From: Populus alba
Lineage: Eukaryota > Streptophyta > Magnoliopsida > Malpighiales > Salicaceae
Direction: 5' to 3'
Assembly (NCBI RefSeq): GCF_005239225.2
Contig: NC_133287.1
Location: 11,885,493-11,949,492 of the forward strand
DNA length: 64,000 nt
The translations under genes were made by a program, and so were the position numbers. The notes beneath the pieces are model-generated. The model saw only the letters and a list, made by a program, of their open reading frames with translations, was not told where the DNA came from and did not search any database. Positions 49,331-61,518 of this stretch are shown here, piece by piece; within the stretch, counting starts at the first letter, position 1, and the number at the start of each line of letters is the position of its first letter.

Positions 49331-51478
49331 AATATAATTAGTAATATAACTAGTTTTAAGGATCATACAAAGACTTACTGTGATTGAGTAATGAATAAAT
49401 CTCATTAGAATATCATTTTATTCACTATTTATTTTATGGAATATATTGAGTATCATATAGTATAATTTCTTAAAGTATGTCAATAGACTTAGATTGACTC
49501 ATTCACATGAGCAATTACCTCTAGCACTTGTAAAGCGAGTAAAGATGAGACTAATTGAGTTTTAATGCTCAATAAGCAACTTGGGCATAGTGGGAGCAAT
49601 TTTAACTCAAAGTAATTTTTAAAATATTACCTTGGTTAAGACCAAGATGAGGTTCTTAAATAAAGGAATCAATATTAATAAATTCTCACTATTCATGTGT
49701 CTACTATGATTAAAGTCGAGTATGAAATTATTCATCTACCACTACTGACAATGAGCAAATGAGAATTTCTAATTGAAGTCTATGTTTTTGGCAACAAAAC
49801 TAAGACTTGTATGGTGTATTTCCTTTAATAAGAAGAGCAACGACATATATTCTGTCTTAAAAAAAGAAAGTAAATTCCACTATAGCATGTATTTCATACT
49901 ACATGTGCCAAAAACTATTACAATAATAAAGAATGGATCCCTGCTTATTTACTATGTGAGTCTTGGAAATCATATCTAAGATTTCAAAATCTTACCTTTG
50001 GTGACTTTTGACTGTATCCATAAGTGATGTATAAATGATTGCTACTTTAGAAGTACATCTTATGATCATAAAATTATTAAACTTAAAAAAATGCTCCAAA
50101 AAAAATGAGTTAATTCAGATATAATTAATATGAGTGTAAAGAAAAAAATAATTTTAACACCAAGAGCACAAATCACAAGATCGGTAGTATCCAATCTCTT
50201 CCTCCTTAAAAGGTTCTCATGCCGTCAGTGAAATTTAATCATCTCATTAAACATGGTAAAAAAATGTTTTTGGTCTATAGAAACCAAAAGACCCCTACCC
50301 TCATAAATTTCTACCAATGCCTAGATATCTGCATGAATTTCTATTGTTTATGGTAAGCACTAAACTCTCCAACTTTATCATTAAACATATATAATTAATA
50401 TTAAGTATTTTTTGTTTTGTTTTTTACTAGTCAAGATTTAACTGGCTCAATATATGATGGTTCGTCTGCTACAACAATGGTCTTACTATATTTGTGGCTG
50501 TGTTGAATAAAAGAGGAATGCAAAGTATGTGCAACCTAAAAAATAGCTTGGCAAGGTTTCAAGGCTTGTGCTTATCTTTTGAATTTTTGTGCTCATTATT
50601 ATAAACACTTCCTAATTTGTTCGGCAACATATATATTACTGGTTAGTTTGACAGTGTGTGCTTAGAAAACAGAAATCTTAAGAAAACCTCCATCATGTGG
50701 CAGGATTTATCATCCTGTGCGTCTCAACAGGGTTGAGTTTTTAAAAACAGATGGTGTAAGAGGATTGCTCATACTCCGTTGTCTTCCATATTTAAGATAG
50801 CAATATTAATAAAATTAGGAATGAATTAAAGAATCCAATTGGTCTCTCTATTGCTTGTTATTAGAACAATAATAGTCTTAACCGTTAGAGATTCAAAAAT
50901 AATAATAATAATTATAATTCCATATCAAAATTTATGCATTCGGTGATAGCATATATAAATGTAACTGTTCTTATTGATATGTTTTTCGAGCCAAATTATC
51001 TAGCTCCACTACAAAGGGGGTTGAACATGCTGTTGGACTCAACCTGTAGTTTCCAATGCAACACGCACAATGTATTATTGCATGTGTGCTACACTAGATC
51101 CTCCAATAAAAAGGAGCAGGTTCTAAAAGTTAAATGCTTGGAATATATTCGAAGCTCTATCTCAAACCCTGAGGTTTAAATTTCTGGCACATTCCTTTAG
51201 GGGTGGCGAACCTGAAAATAGCTCAACCGCAATTACTTCCACGAAGCGAAAAACACATTTAGTACTGAAAGGTGGCCAAGAAGATTGTTTATTATACATG
51301 AAGTATTCAACATCTCTGCACTCTGCAGCAATTATTGATTTCATTGAGCAACAAAATCACATGACTTTAGATGATAGAAAGTACAAATGATCTCCAATTT
51401 CGAAACTATGCCAAAAGCACTCTGAAAACACACAATCATCTTGTTTTTTTCATTTGAAAGTTTGGTGTCCCGAATTAT
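49331..51478. other. No gene; probable copia 3' end and intergenic DNA
   Basis: agtgggagcaa at about 49589-49600 is a candidate copia polypurine tract. The rest is AT-rich without domain-bearing frames. Short (aat)n at about 50900. Confidence 0.35.
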
Positions 51479-54299
51479 CTAGAAATTCGAAAACTTGATC
51501 AACATCTGATGCTTATAGAACGTCCCTGGATTCAGAATCTGTGAAGGGAAGTTGGGGTGATTTACTGAATCAGGAAATCCTTGAGTCTCTAGACAAAGAG
51601 CTCCATGAGGTTCATACACGAATCCACCTTTTCCCTTCTGATGCAAAGTGTTGCTTGTGTAGAACTGCACACCTGGTTGATTTGTTAATATCTCCATCAT
51701 TCTTCCAGACTTCTTATCATGCACAATTGCTCTTTCTTCAACTTGTCGTTTCCACTTCCATCAAGTGCATAGTTGATGTCATAGCCATTAGTGAGTTTGT
51801 TGATCTTGCTTCCGATGGTGTTGGGTTTGAGAAAATCATAGGGTGTTCCTTTCACTGTCACAATCTCTCCTGTAGGAATGAGTTTGCTGTCAACAGCAGT
51901 GTAGTGCGAAGCGAAGATCTGAATTTCCTCTGACAAGATATCACCACTATTGTGTCCACCAAGGTTCCAATAGGCATGGTTAACTAGATTAACCGGAGTG
52001 GCCTTGTTTAGAGCTTTTGCTTTCATTGTTATAAGCAACTTGTTGTGCCCAAGGAGCTTGGATCCCACAATTACATGGAGATCACCGGGGAATCCTGTGT
52101 ATATGAAAAATGTTTCATAGCTTTAATTTCTGTTGTAGGTGTCATTTATGCTCACACACACACACACACACACACATATATGTGTGTGTGTGTGTTGAGC
52201 CTGTAGCTAGTGTGAAAAATTATGGCTTGACAGACTATGCTGACCTTCTTCACCATCAAAGCTGTGATAGGCAAAGACAATGCAAGGAGTACGTCCTTCA
52301 GGGCTGTACTTTTTCACTTTTCAAACAACCTTACTAAATCCTTTAGGGCCGCCTGATATCCATGGAAGCAATTAGTGCCAAAAGTATAAAAAAAAAAAAA
52401 AAAAGATACCTCTTCAATTCAAGTTGATAGAAAATCAATCAATACGGGGAAAAATTCTACTTTGCTAGCGAAGGTGTAGTAAGATGTATATTTTACCATG
52501 AAGCATGTTCTTCCCTTCATTAGCAACTAGTTTATATAGAGTTCCATTCAAAGTAAATTGAGCACCAGCAATTCTATTGGCAATTAACTCGTCCCACAGT
52601 GGCTCCAAAGTTTGATGAATCATTCTGCACAACGTTATCAATCCGATATACATGAAGTGAAAACAAAGAAAATAAAAGTGGCAACTTTTAGAGCATGACT
52701 ACTAAAATATATATATAGTTTAAAGTTTTGAATTAAAATGATTTTTTAATTTTATGACCAAAACTATTTTCATGATCTCACCAACCATTTAAACTAGTTC
52801 TTTTACAATGGCAATGAGGTATAGGATGAAGTGCAAGAACAAACAAATTAGTCTCTTCGAGATATATTTAAGAGAATGGATTTTCTTTAAAATGTAAATA
52901 AAAAATCGATCATTAAGAAATCCACTGCTAATTAAAAGCATCTTCCACTCGTATATCTCGAAGAGCCAGCAAATTAATCTGCTACCCATATTTTTTTTTT
53001 TTTTTTTTCCTTGACAATGTTTTGTACCACTAACATCCAATGACTGTTCATAATAAAAAGAATCAGTCAAGAATTTTATAGAGATAATTCGTTGCATTTG
53101 GAAAAGCAATTAAAGAAATTGATTTAATGATTGTTATAGATATGAAAATATTTACATGCTGGAAAAAATTAAAAGTTTAAAGAAAAGAAAAGGGAAATGC
53201 TTTATTATTCTTTCTAAACAAGTTTCATATGGACAGTCTGTTTAATTTTAAAAATAATTTTTAATTATATTTTATTTTCTCTTACTTTTATATTAAAACA
53301 TTAATATTAAAAGGAATAAAAGATGCCTTTGAATACTTTAATGTTGCACACAAAAATTTATTATTTTGAGACTTAATAATGCAGTTCTCAAGATAAAGAT
53401 TTGACTTTTGAATTTAACCAAGAGATGATACATATCTAATAAATGTCATATGGTATTATTCTCTGCGTTGTCGTATGAACATGCATCAACCTATGATATT
53501 TAATAAATGCAGCACGAGATAAGACGAAGAGGGACGGTACTGTAAGAAGAATCAGACAAGTGTGAACAGACACGACAAAGTATTTTTTGAAGTGATAAAT
53601 ATGAACTATAATAATAATAATAATAATAATTCCTCAGACTATCGAGAAGACACATATTTCAGTACGACAAATTATACAGCTAGCTGATCTAGCTTTAACC
53701 CAACGGAATTTTAATAACTTTTTTTGCCCTGCGAGTCGTGGTCCTGCAGAAGAACCCATCATCTTATATATTCTGAGTGCCATTGGCTTGAAAGAGAAAG
53801 ACACAAATTGAACAATCAACAATGTGGATCAATTTGTAAAAGAATGTGAAATCATATACTTTCATAAAACCAAAGCAAAAACAAGGAAAAGAAAGGAAAG
53901 GAAGAACAAATCTCACCTTGTATTCCTTAATAGTATCATAGCCAAGGACAATATCAGCGAACTTTCCTGTTTTAATTTGTTAATTAACACAAAAGCAAGA
54001 AACAAAACTTTAGCATGAGAACGCATCTTCTTGAACCTGAAATGCAATGTCATACGTTCCCAAAATAAGGAATTAACAAATAAATTTCAAGAAATAAATA
54101 ATGGATGAAGAAAAACTGTACCGTATTTATCAGGGAGAAGAAGGGAGATAATATGTGCGCCCTAATTGGTGAGTTTCATAGAGAAATTTCCTTTCTTGAG
54201 CTCATACATGCCAATCTCTTCCTTTGTTGCAGAGCCAATAGCTGGAAACCCGAAAATCAGCAGCAGGCTAAAACACAACAACAGACAAAACTTGGCCAT
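51479..54299 (-). pseudogene. Aldose 1-epimerase (galactose mutarotase)-like pseudogene, 5 exons
   Basis: Exons on the minus strand: 54122-54299, 53917-53966, 52497-52624, 52245-52352, 51479-52094, all with GT-AG borders and correct phases. The start encodes a secretory signal peptide-like sequence (LLLCFSLLLIFGF). Family motifs: ANEGKNMLHG, NHAYWNLGGHNSGDIL, GTPYDFLKP, CLETQGFPDSVNHPNFPS. Four lesions: codon 46 is TAG (54162-54164) where Trp is expected; a 4-bp insertion near 52582-52586; TGA for Trp at 52321-52323; a 1-bp deletion near 51732. Unprocessed (introns kept), so it arose by genomic duplication or by decay of the locus. The family interconverts sugar anomers; this copy cannot make the full protein. 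Confidence 0.9.
52153..52195. repeat. (CA)n-TATA-(TG)n inverted microsatellite
   Basis: About 11 CA units followed by tata and about 8 TG units: a near-perfect inverted repeat within intron 4 of the pseudogene. It can form a hairpin or cruciform. Confidence 0.9.
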
Positions 54300-54532
54300 C
54301 TTTTCCACTCAGAGTATGAGATATGTTTGGCCTTTATGTATCAGAAGTTATGTGTCCTAATATGGTCTGACTTATCATATGCTTTATAAGAGAGCTGTAT
54401 GGGTGTGCATTGAAAATTTGAAACTGATAATATGGTATACACTATACAGCAGCACTGTTCTTCTCAGTTTGCTCCTTCAATGATAGCCGGTTGTGTTGAC
54501 TAGGTAAAGGAACAAGCGTGGCAAGATTCTTA

Positions 54533-54599
<67 letters not shown>

Positions 54600-54752
54600 T
54601 ATATATTTTACCGCGGGTAGCTTTTTAGCAACTCGATCTAGCCTCACATGTATCCATGGTGTTTAGTTGATTCAGAGTATATTTAGAAATGTAATCAATA
54701 TTATTTTTTAAAATTAATAACATAATTTTTTTAGTAGCATATTTTTTTAATA
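54300..54752. other. Intergenic, with long (TA)n at 54538-54606
   Basis: Upstream region of the pseudogene. A TA microsatellite of over 30 units dominates. No other feature recognised. Confidence 0.6.
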
Positions 54753-56525
54753 TGAGAGAGCGACTATTAAAATAAAGGTTTGAGTTGAGAATAATAGAAT
54801 GTGTTGGGTTGTGCCTTAGCCAATCTTCCTATTTATATAGAGGCAGTAATGATTACAACATCCTATATTAGAATTTTATTCTATAATATGCCCCCTCAAG
54901 CTGAGGGTGGGGGATCAACCCGAAGTTTGAATCGAAAAGCAGTAAAGGATGCAACAGGAAGCGGTTTAGTGAAGACATCGGCAAGTTGATCCTAAAAGGG
55001 AACAAAACGAATTTGAATTTCTTTCTTGGCAACACGGTCACAGACAAAGTGATAATCCACTTCAACATGCTTAGTATGAGCATGGAAGATAGGATTTGCT
55101 GAGAGATAGGTAGCACGAAGATTATCACACCAAATGGTAGGGGCAGAGACTGAGGGAACCTGCAAATCTGTTAACAAGTATTGAAGCCAAATGACTTCAG
55201 CGGTACCATCAGCAAGGGCTTTATACTCAGCCTAAGTAGAGGAGTGAGCAACAGTGCGTTGCTTGCCGGATTTCCAAGAAATCGGCGTCTGACCAAAAAA
55301 GACAAGATAGTCGCTCGTAGACTTGTGATCATCAATACTACTAGCCCAATCTGCATTTGTAAAGCCATGTAGAGCAAAAGAGGAGCATCAAGTGATATGG
55401 AAACCATAAGATGTTGTACCTTTAAGATATCGTAAAATACGTTTGACAGCGGCCCAATGAGATTCTGTAGGAGCATGCATAAACTGACAAACTCTGTTAA
55501 CAGCAAAACATATATCTGAACGGGTGAAGGTAAGATATTGAAGAGCACCCACGATTTGACGAAATCATGTAGGATCAGAGAATGAATGATCCGGTAATAA
55601 AATGACTTTCGAAGGGGAGACAAGAGTATCAAGTGGTTTGCAGGAAGTCATACCAGCTTGGGTGAGGATGTCAAGAATATATTTATGTTGACGCAACATT
55701 AAACCCATACTGGTAGACTGAACTTCACCTAAGTCACGAAGTTTGAACTCATAGCTGAGTAACTGTATAAGGTGATGGAGCATAGCAGAGTTGCTACCCG
55801 TGAGCAGAATATCATCAACATACACCAGAAGATAAGAGATATTAGTACCATCAGATAAGATAAACAGGGAGGTGTCAACCTTGGAAGCTTGGAAACCGAT
55901 GGAGAGCAAAAAATCACTTAGACGAGTGTACCATGCTCTCGGTGCCTGTTTCAAACCATACAATGATTTGTGCAATCTGCACAAATGAGATGGAAGAGAA
56001 GAGTCAACAAAACCTGGAGGCTGTTTCATGTAGACCTTTTCAGCAAGAACACCATTGAGGAAGGCATTATGAATATCAAGCTGATGAATCTTCCAATTTC
56101 GCGAAACCGCGATAGAGAAAATCAATCGGACAGTGGCCTGCTTAATAACTGAATGAAGGTTTCAGAATAATCAATACCTTCCTGCTGGGTAAAACCTCTA
56201 GCAACCAGGCGTGCTTTATAGCGCTCAATACTACCATCAACATGACGTTTGATCCGATATACCCATCTACTACCAACAACGTTCATCGAAGGATGAAATG
56301 GAACCAAAGACCAAGTGCAATTTTCACGTAAAATGGTGATCTCATCACATAGCATTATGCCAAACTGCATACCGGTCAGCATCAGAGAATGCAAAAGGCT
56401 CAAAAGAGGGAGAATACAGTACCCGTGTGGAGGTAGAAGTAGCGGCAGCGGAAGCAACCAGATTAGTTGTCTTCGGCTGCCGCAGTCTAAGAGTCATAGG
56501 ATGTCTGCTGTGTGCTGGTGGAGAC
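54753..56525 (-). pseudogene. Ty1/copia pol remnant with 3' end, interrupted by an Athila-type LTR
   Basis: RT: VYMKQPPGFVDSSLPSHLC and LLVYVDDILLTGS (catalytic YVDD) in the frame 56125-55565; upstream [20 protein letters not shown] at about 56260-56320. RNase [21 protein letters not shown] (55090-55150) and VADVFTKPL-like region. A polypurine tract (ccccctcaagctgaggg on the plus strand, 54890-54906) is followed by a short 3' LTR, about 54753-54888, with a ctatttatatag promoter-like stretch. Several frameshifts. Coding sequence stops abruptly at 56525 where another element's LTR begins. Confidence 0.85.
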
Positions 56526-56838
56526 TGACACGACCAAAAGCTTGATGTCTTCTCCCAAGTGCAGGAGTGTCGAAGTAATAAATAACTCGGCAAGACCGGG
56601 ATCGAACCATAGAGAGGTTAATTGTATAAATTATAAATAACAAGACGACAACAACAACAACAACAACAACAACAATAATAACAATAATAGTAATAATAAT
56701 AATAATAATAATAATACTCAATACGTGGCATTGTTACACCTGAGAATGATCTAACAGATCGGGTCACATGTTTCCAACTTATATACTGAGTTTATGAAAA
56801 GATCAAAGAGATATATTATATAATATAAACAGAATATA

Positions 56839-56872
<34 letters not shown>

Positions 56873-56876
56873 GTAA

Positions 56877-56920
<44 letters not shown>

Positions 56921-58358
56921 AGTAGTAGTAGTAGTAATAAAAGAAGAAGAAGATGAAGAAATTAATGAGAACTTTGAGATGAAAGATTAATGTAAGGATT
57001 AAACAACGATAAAAATAAATGTCAAGGTTAGAGGATCCACTAATGGTACTTCAAACAAGTATAGTATAAACTCTTATTACTCAATTGGAAACCACACATA
57101 AAGGAGGTTCCAATCAGATTATAAATTGTTCACATGATTATATTAGTTATCTTATTCGAATAAAGCTAATACTTGTAAATGTTGGCAGGCATTCATGATT
57201 ATAACTTATGTTAACAACAAATCAAGTTCCTTTCATGGATCAGGTGTCGGTTATACCATACAGTATGGCTATGAAAGTACCAAGTATTTGTTGTACCAAG
57301 TGTTATACAACATAAATCTAGATTAACCATTTAACAAGCAAAGTATTAAAAAGTGAACAAGATAACAAATATAAAACATGTTAGTATCCAACGTTAAGGT
57401 CCATGTTAAGTTTATATTATACTTATTCTTACACCATTAGTGCACCCTTTTCACCTTGACATAATTAACTTAGCTAAACATAATGAAAGAAAGAAACATA
57501 AATGAACAAGATAAGAACATAAATCAGAAAGAAGTTAACTAAGTAAAGTAAAGGAAATGAAGTGCATAAACTTGATATTAATGAAAGCAAAACATAAGCA
57601 ATACAAAGAGAGAAAGCAAGAGCATGATCTTGATCTGGAAACCAAGATGCCTCAATACATGGTAAGTGCCTCCTTTTATAGGCCAAAATTTAGAACTATT
57701 GATTTGTTGACTAATTGATGAGTGGGTGGCCACATCTTGACTTGGTGACAATCCTTATCTTCTTGTCTGATCAAGACGTCATTGCTAACATCATAATATG
57801 CCCAGAATCCTTAGGAATGTTCTAGGAAATTGTCTCAACTTTCCAACAAAAAAAAAAAGATGAGGTGATTTGAACTTCTAGAACTCAAGATATGGGCTGA
57901 ACACTAAATAGTGTCTGGGCTGCAGGACAACTTCGGACTTATTCGTTGTTCCTTCAATTTGGATTTCAAAACGGCCTTTGTAAATCTTGGGCTCCTCATG
58001 AAAGTTGTAGGTCTTTGTCTTACCTTTCCATCCATATAAAATGGACCTAAATCCGAGATCTAGAGCTCTAGATATGATCCAATTACCGAGCAATGTTCCG
58101 GTTTGGACTGCACCAGCATCTCTTTTCTAAGTTTGGCCATCTCTTTGTCCTTTCACTTTCAATACTTAAACTCATCATTCAATCCTTTTATTTATGTGAT
58201 AGGCCTGCATTTAAGATGAACATTTACCATAAATTAAGGTATCTTATAGTATCAAACTTGTTATTATAAAACATGCTTTAGTTAAGGAGTTATTGATACT
58301 TCAAGTGCAAAATGATGATATAAAACCTTGATAAACATGCACTTTTAAGTACTAATCA
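56526..58358 (-). repeat. 3' LTR, subfamily II
   Basis: 1833 bp, TGACACGACC to ACTAATCA on the plus strand, then cacaccccccaacc, a polypurine tract on the minus strand. Trinucleotide block at 56645-56940 is the longest among the five related LTRs. Contains gatctaacagatcgggtcac as in the 34444 LTR. Confidence 0.92.
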
Positions 58359-59265
58359 CACCCCCCAACCAGCTTATTGCTAGTCCCTAGTAATCTAAAG
58401 TGTTAAAATAGAGAAACAATTTGCAAGTTTCACAAAGCAAGGCATTCATCATTCAACTTCCATTAATCTATCTAGATAAACAAACTCTCATTAAATTTAT
58501 ATTCCTGCTTCATAGTTCTTAAACAAGATATTAATAAATCTTATTTTTATGTGCTCAATATATGAAAACATAGATGATGGGGCTTTTGTTGGAAGAAAAC
58601 AATATTATGTTCAAATGTTTAGGGTGAACTTCCTTGGGTTGGGATTATTATTATTATTACTTTTTTTTTTCTTTCTTCTTTCTTCTTTTAATTTTTTTGT
58701 TTTATTTATATACACATACAACTTAAAACACAATGTATCTTTAACCCATGTAACGAGTTTTAGGCTAATGACTCCCACACCAGTTGGTCTTAGGGCATTA
58801 GGTGTTGAGACACCCCTACGAGCTTAACAATTCGGGTTGCAGATACTGATACATAAATAGTGCAATGTTTGATTCCCTTAAGCTTTTCTCCTTAACCCAT
58901 GTAACAAGCTTTGGGCCAATAGCTCCCAAGTCAGTTGACTTTAGGGTATTAGGTGTTAAAACACCCCTTTAGGCTTAATTGCTTAGGTTAGGGAGGCTAC
59001 GAAACCAAACTTATCTACGTTTTTATTATCATCAATTTTATCAATATTTTTTTTTTTGCAAATTATATACTATCCCTTTCTCTTAGTTGTTACCTTCAAC
59101 AAAAGAACATAAATAATGTAATAATCCAATGTGCAACCCACAATCATATGTTAAAGTGTGTGTGTGAAAATGAAGGTTTAATAATACTTGTTAAATGAGT
59201 ATATGAGCAGAATCAAGTGATAACAATGCGAGAGTTTGTAAACCTGAATATTTCAAGAAGTATTC
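58359..59265 (-). other. 3' non-coding interior with ~150-bp tandem repeat
   Basis: No gene. The phrase ttaacccatgtaac(g/a)ag ... ttaggtgtt(g/a)a(g/a)acacccct occurs at about 58741 and 58892. The whole stretch parallels 26129-26970. Confidence 0.75.
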
Positions 59266-60279
59266 TGATACGATCCAGCCAAGGTCAAATTCGGATTTTG
59301 ATGTAAAATGCGCAACTATCCAGTTTTACGGAAATAGTCATAATTCTCAATCCCACCGTTGGATCGGGCTGAAATTTTACGTGGAGGCTCCTGACATGTT
59401 TTTGTACCTTGGGTTAAAATATCATGTCAATCGGAGTTCGGAAAGACATCCAAACACGGGTCAACAGAGGCTATACGGGTTTTGTTATTTACTTCCTTTT
59501 CACTTGTGGACTTCCTATTTGGCTAGGATTCTTTTCTTAAAAGGATGCGGCAGCTTATTTTGGGAATCTCCTAATTCTACAAAGATCTTTAATGGGCTGC
59601 AACATAGTTTCCAAGTGTGGCAAGGATTCATAAATGTTTCAGAATCCTTTTCTTGCAAGGATTCCTTATTCATCCTAGCTACAAAAAGGAAAGAAGATTT
59701 CAGAACTAATTCTACCTTCAGATTTGATTCTCCTAGCTTATATAGGACTTCTCAAGGGCTACAAATCTGATCCTATCATATTTAGGATATTAAATTTAGA
59801 TTTATTTATTTTAATGTTATTTTCTTCTTAGTTTAGGGTATATTTATATTATTTGGGTTTAATTGTAAGTGGGCATCATATAAGTCCACATATGGGGTCC
59901 ATTAGGGTTTATTTTAGTTTGCAGTCACTATAAATAAGGGCATAACCAGACATGTAAGAAGACAATTCATATTAATAAAACTTCTTGTTTGCCGCACTTT
60001 GTGTGTGTGTGTGTTGGTGAGATAATCTCCCTTCCTTGGTTCTCTAAAGAATTGAAAACGACTTATCGAAGAACAACTGGCATTATGGCATCATCCTTAT
60101 ACTTCTCGTTCGCGAATCTATATTCGTTGGGTGGGGGTTTTTCGTTTCCAATAGTGCTGGTGCCTAGGTACAAGTTATCTTTGTGTCACACTCCTATCAA
60201 ACCTGATTTACTTGGCTTTCCGGGAATTGGTGTCTTTGCATGTGGGTTGCGTGACCACGTGATCACGAGGTTCGCATCA
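59266..60279 (+). mobile_element. Solo LTR with exact 5-bp target duplication
   Basis: 1014 bp, TGATACGATCC to TTCGCATCA, flanked by tattc at 59261-59265 and 60280-60284. The paralogous site near 26975 has the sequence uninterrupted (agtattctgatagacc), proving the boundaries. Inside, tataaataaggg near 59930 is a probable promoter, and the order of blocks is like 22285-22700. Orientation plus is inferred from that promoter. Confidence 0.95.
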
Positions 60280-60450
60280 TATTCTAATAGGCCTTGTTAT
60301 GAATATTGCAAATAACCATTAGAAAGTTTTTACTAAGATGTGTCTCAAGAATAATTTCTCTTTACTCTGCCATCCTAGTAATAACAGTTTTGCCAAATGG
60401 TTTTTTAAAAACAAAAACAGTTAGTTGGTTATTTTTTTTTAAACTACTAC

Positions 60451-60465
60451 CCTCTCCCCCCAACC
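60451..60465 (-). other. Internal polypurine tract
   Basis: cctctccccccaacc on the plus strand; preceded on the minus strand by TTGAGGACAATG..., a phrase common in Athila/Tat elements near the polypurine tract. It lies 2.1 kb from the LTR-adjacent tract and directly after the accessory module. Kept in the other copy at 27131-27146. Confidence 0.65.
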
Positions 60466-60626
60466 AAAACGAGGCATTGTCCTCAATGTCCTAAAGTAGA
60501 AAGATAGAGTATAGAAGACATCACCCGAAACAACGAACAATGACAAACCTGAAACACACTTAAACAAATATAAGAAGTAACAAAATAAAATAATATGCTA
60601 TTAATAAAACCACAAGACACAATGTT

Positions 60627-61280
60627 TCACAAATGAAGGCTCAAATCTAATCTAAGCTTTTTACGGCTTTCCTTAATTGACCAATCTAGGCGACTCATGC
60701 AGGGATCAATGACAGGGATGAAAGATTGTAGTTGGTCAATCAATTGTTTAGCAGTAGCAGCAGAGATTATGATTTGTTGTGCTGAAGATGTTAAAAATTC
60801 CTGTTCCACAGCTTGATCAAGGAAAGATAGCAACTTATCATAAAAACCATTAACATTTAACAAACCTATAGGTTTATGGTGAATGTGCAGTTGGGCCCAA
60901 GATGAAATATGAAAGATCTCTTCCACTGTGCCCAGACCACCTAGTAAGACAATGAAGGCATCAGCATGGCTAAACATGGCGTTCAGTTGATCAGACATTG
61001 TTGGGACCTGTAGTTCCTCTCTAATTGTTTTTCCAATGGTGTCCCTATTTGTTAAAGCTGTGGGGACAATCCCCAAAACTTGTCTGCCTCCTAAAAATAC
61101 AGCCATTGAAACACCTCCCATTAACCCAAGGCTGCCTCCCTCATACACTAAATGAATCTTTCTCTCAGCTAGTACTTGACCAAGATGATTTGCTGATTCT
61201 AAAAACTCTTTTTCTTTCCTAGGGCTGGATCCACCAAAAACACAAATATTTCTTATGTGATGACTTGAGGAACCTGCCAT
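60627..61280 (-). CDS. LOG-like phosphoribohydrolase ORF carried by the retrotransposon (217 aa)
   Basis: Full-length, intronless frame of the LOG family, which releases active cytokinin bases from their riboside 5'-monophosphates. Visible: FGGSSP at 15-20, GGSLGLMG at 48-55, the nucleotide-binding GGLGTVEE at 114-121, WAQLHIHHKPIGLLNVNGFYDKLLSFLD downstream in shorter blocks, and a basic tail ending LDLSLHL. Deviations: Glu47 where Gly is usual before GGS, Leu113 where the PGGxGT Pro is usual, and Gln98-Leu99 where many plant LOGs have Arg-Lys. Activity is therefore doubtful. Plant LOG genes have several introns, so this was captured from spliced RNA. It sits after integrase and before the internal polypurine tract, on the element's strand. 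Confidence 0.88.
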   Translation of the reverse strand: MAGSSSHHIRNICVFGGSSPRKEKEFLESANHLGQVLAERKIHLVYEGGSLGLMGGVSMAVFLGGRQVLGIVPTALTNRDTIGKTIREELQVPTMSDQLNAMFSHADAFIVLLGGLGTVEEIFHISSWAQLHIHHKPIGLLNVNGFYDKLLSFLDQAVEQEFLTSSAQQIIISAATAKQLIDQLQSFIPVIDPCMSRLDWSIKESRKKLRLDLSLHL

Positions 61281-61518
61281 TTCTACACACTTCTATATTT
61301 GATGAATGTATGGGATGGGTAGAAATGAACGGAAGGAAGAGAAGAATTTATAGATGAAAAAGTGAAAATGCAATCATACCACCTATATATAGGCCAGCTG
61401 TAGTCTCACACTCTCTCTCTTTATTTATTTATTTTGACAAAGCATGTATGTACAGGTAGTTGTGATTGTGGCTCACATCTTCCCTTGGTTTTACGTCCAA
61501 GAACGGCTTAAACGCCCT

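Noticed and set aside
60627..61280. A normal host LOG gene.
   Set aside because: It is intronless, lies between integrase and LTR of a retroelement on the same strand, and has a second copy in the same position of another element.
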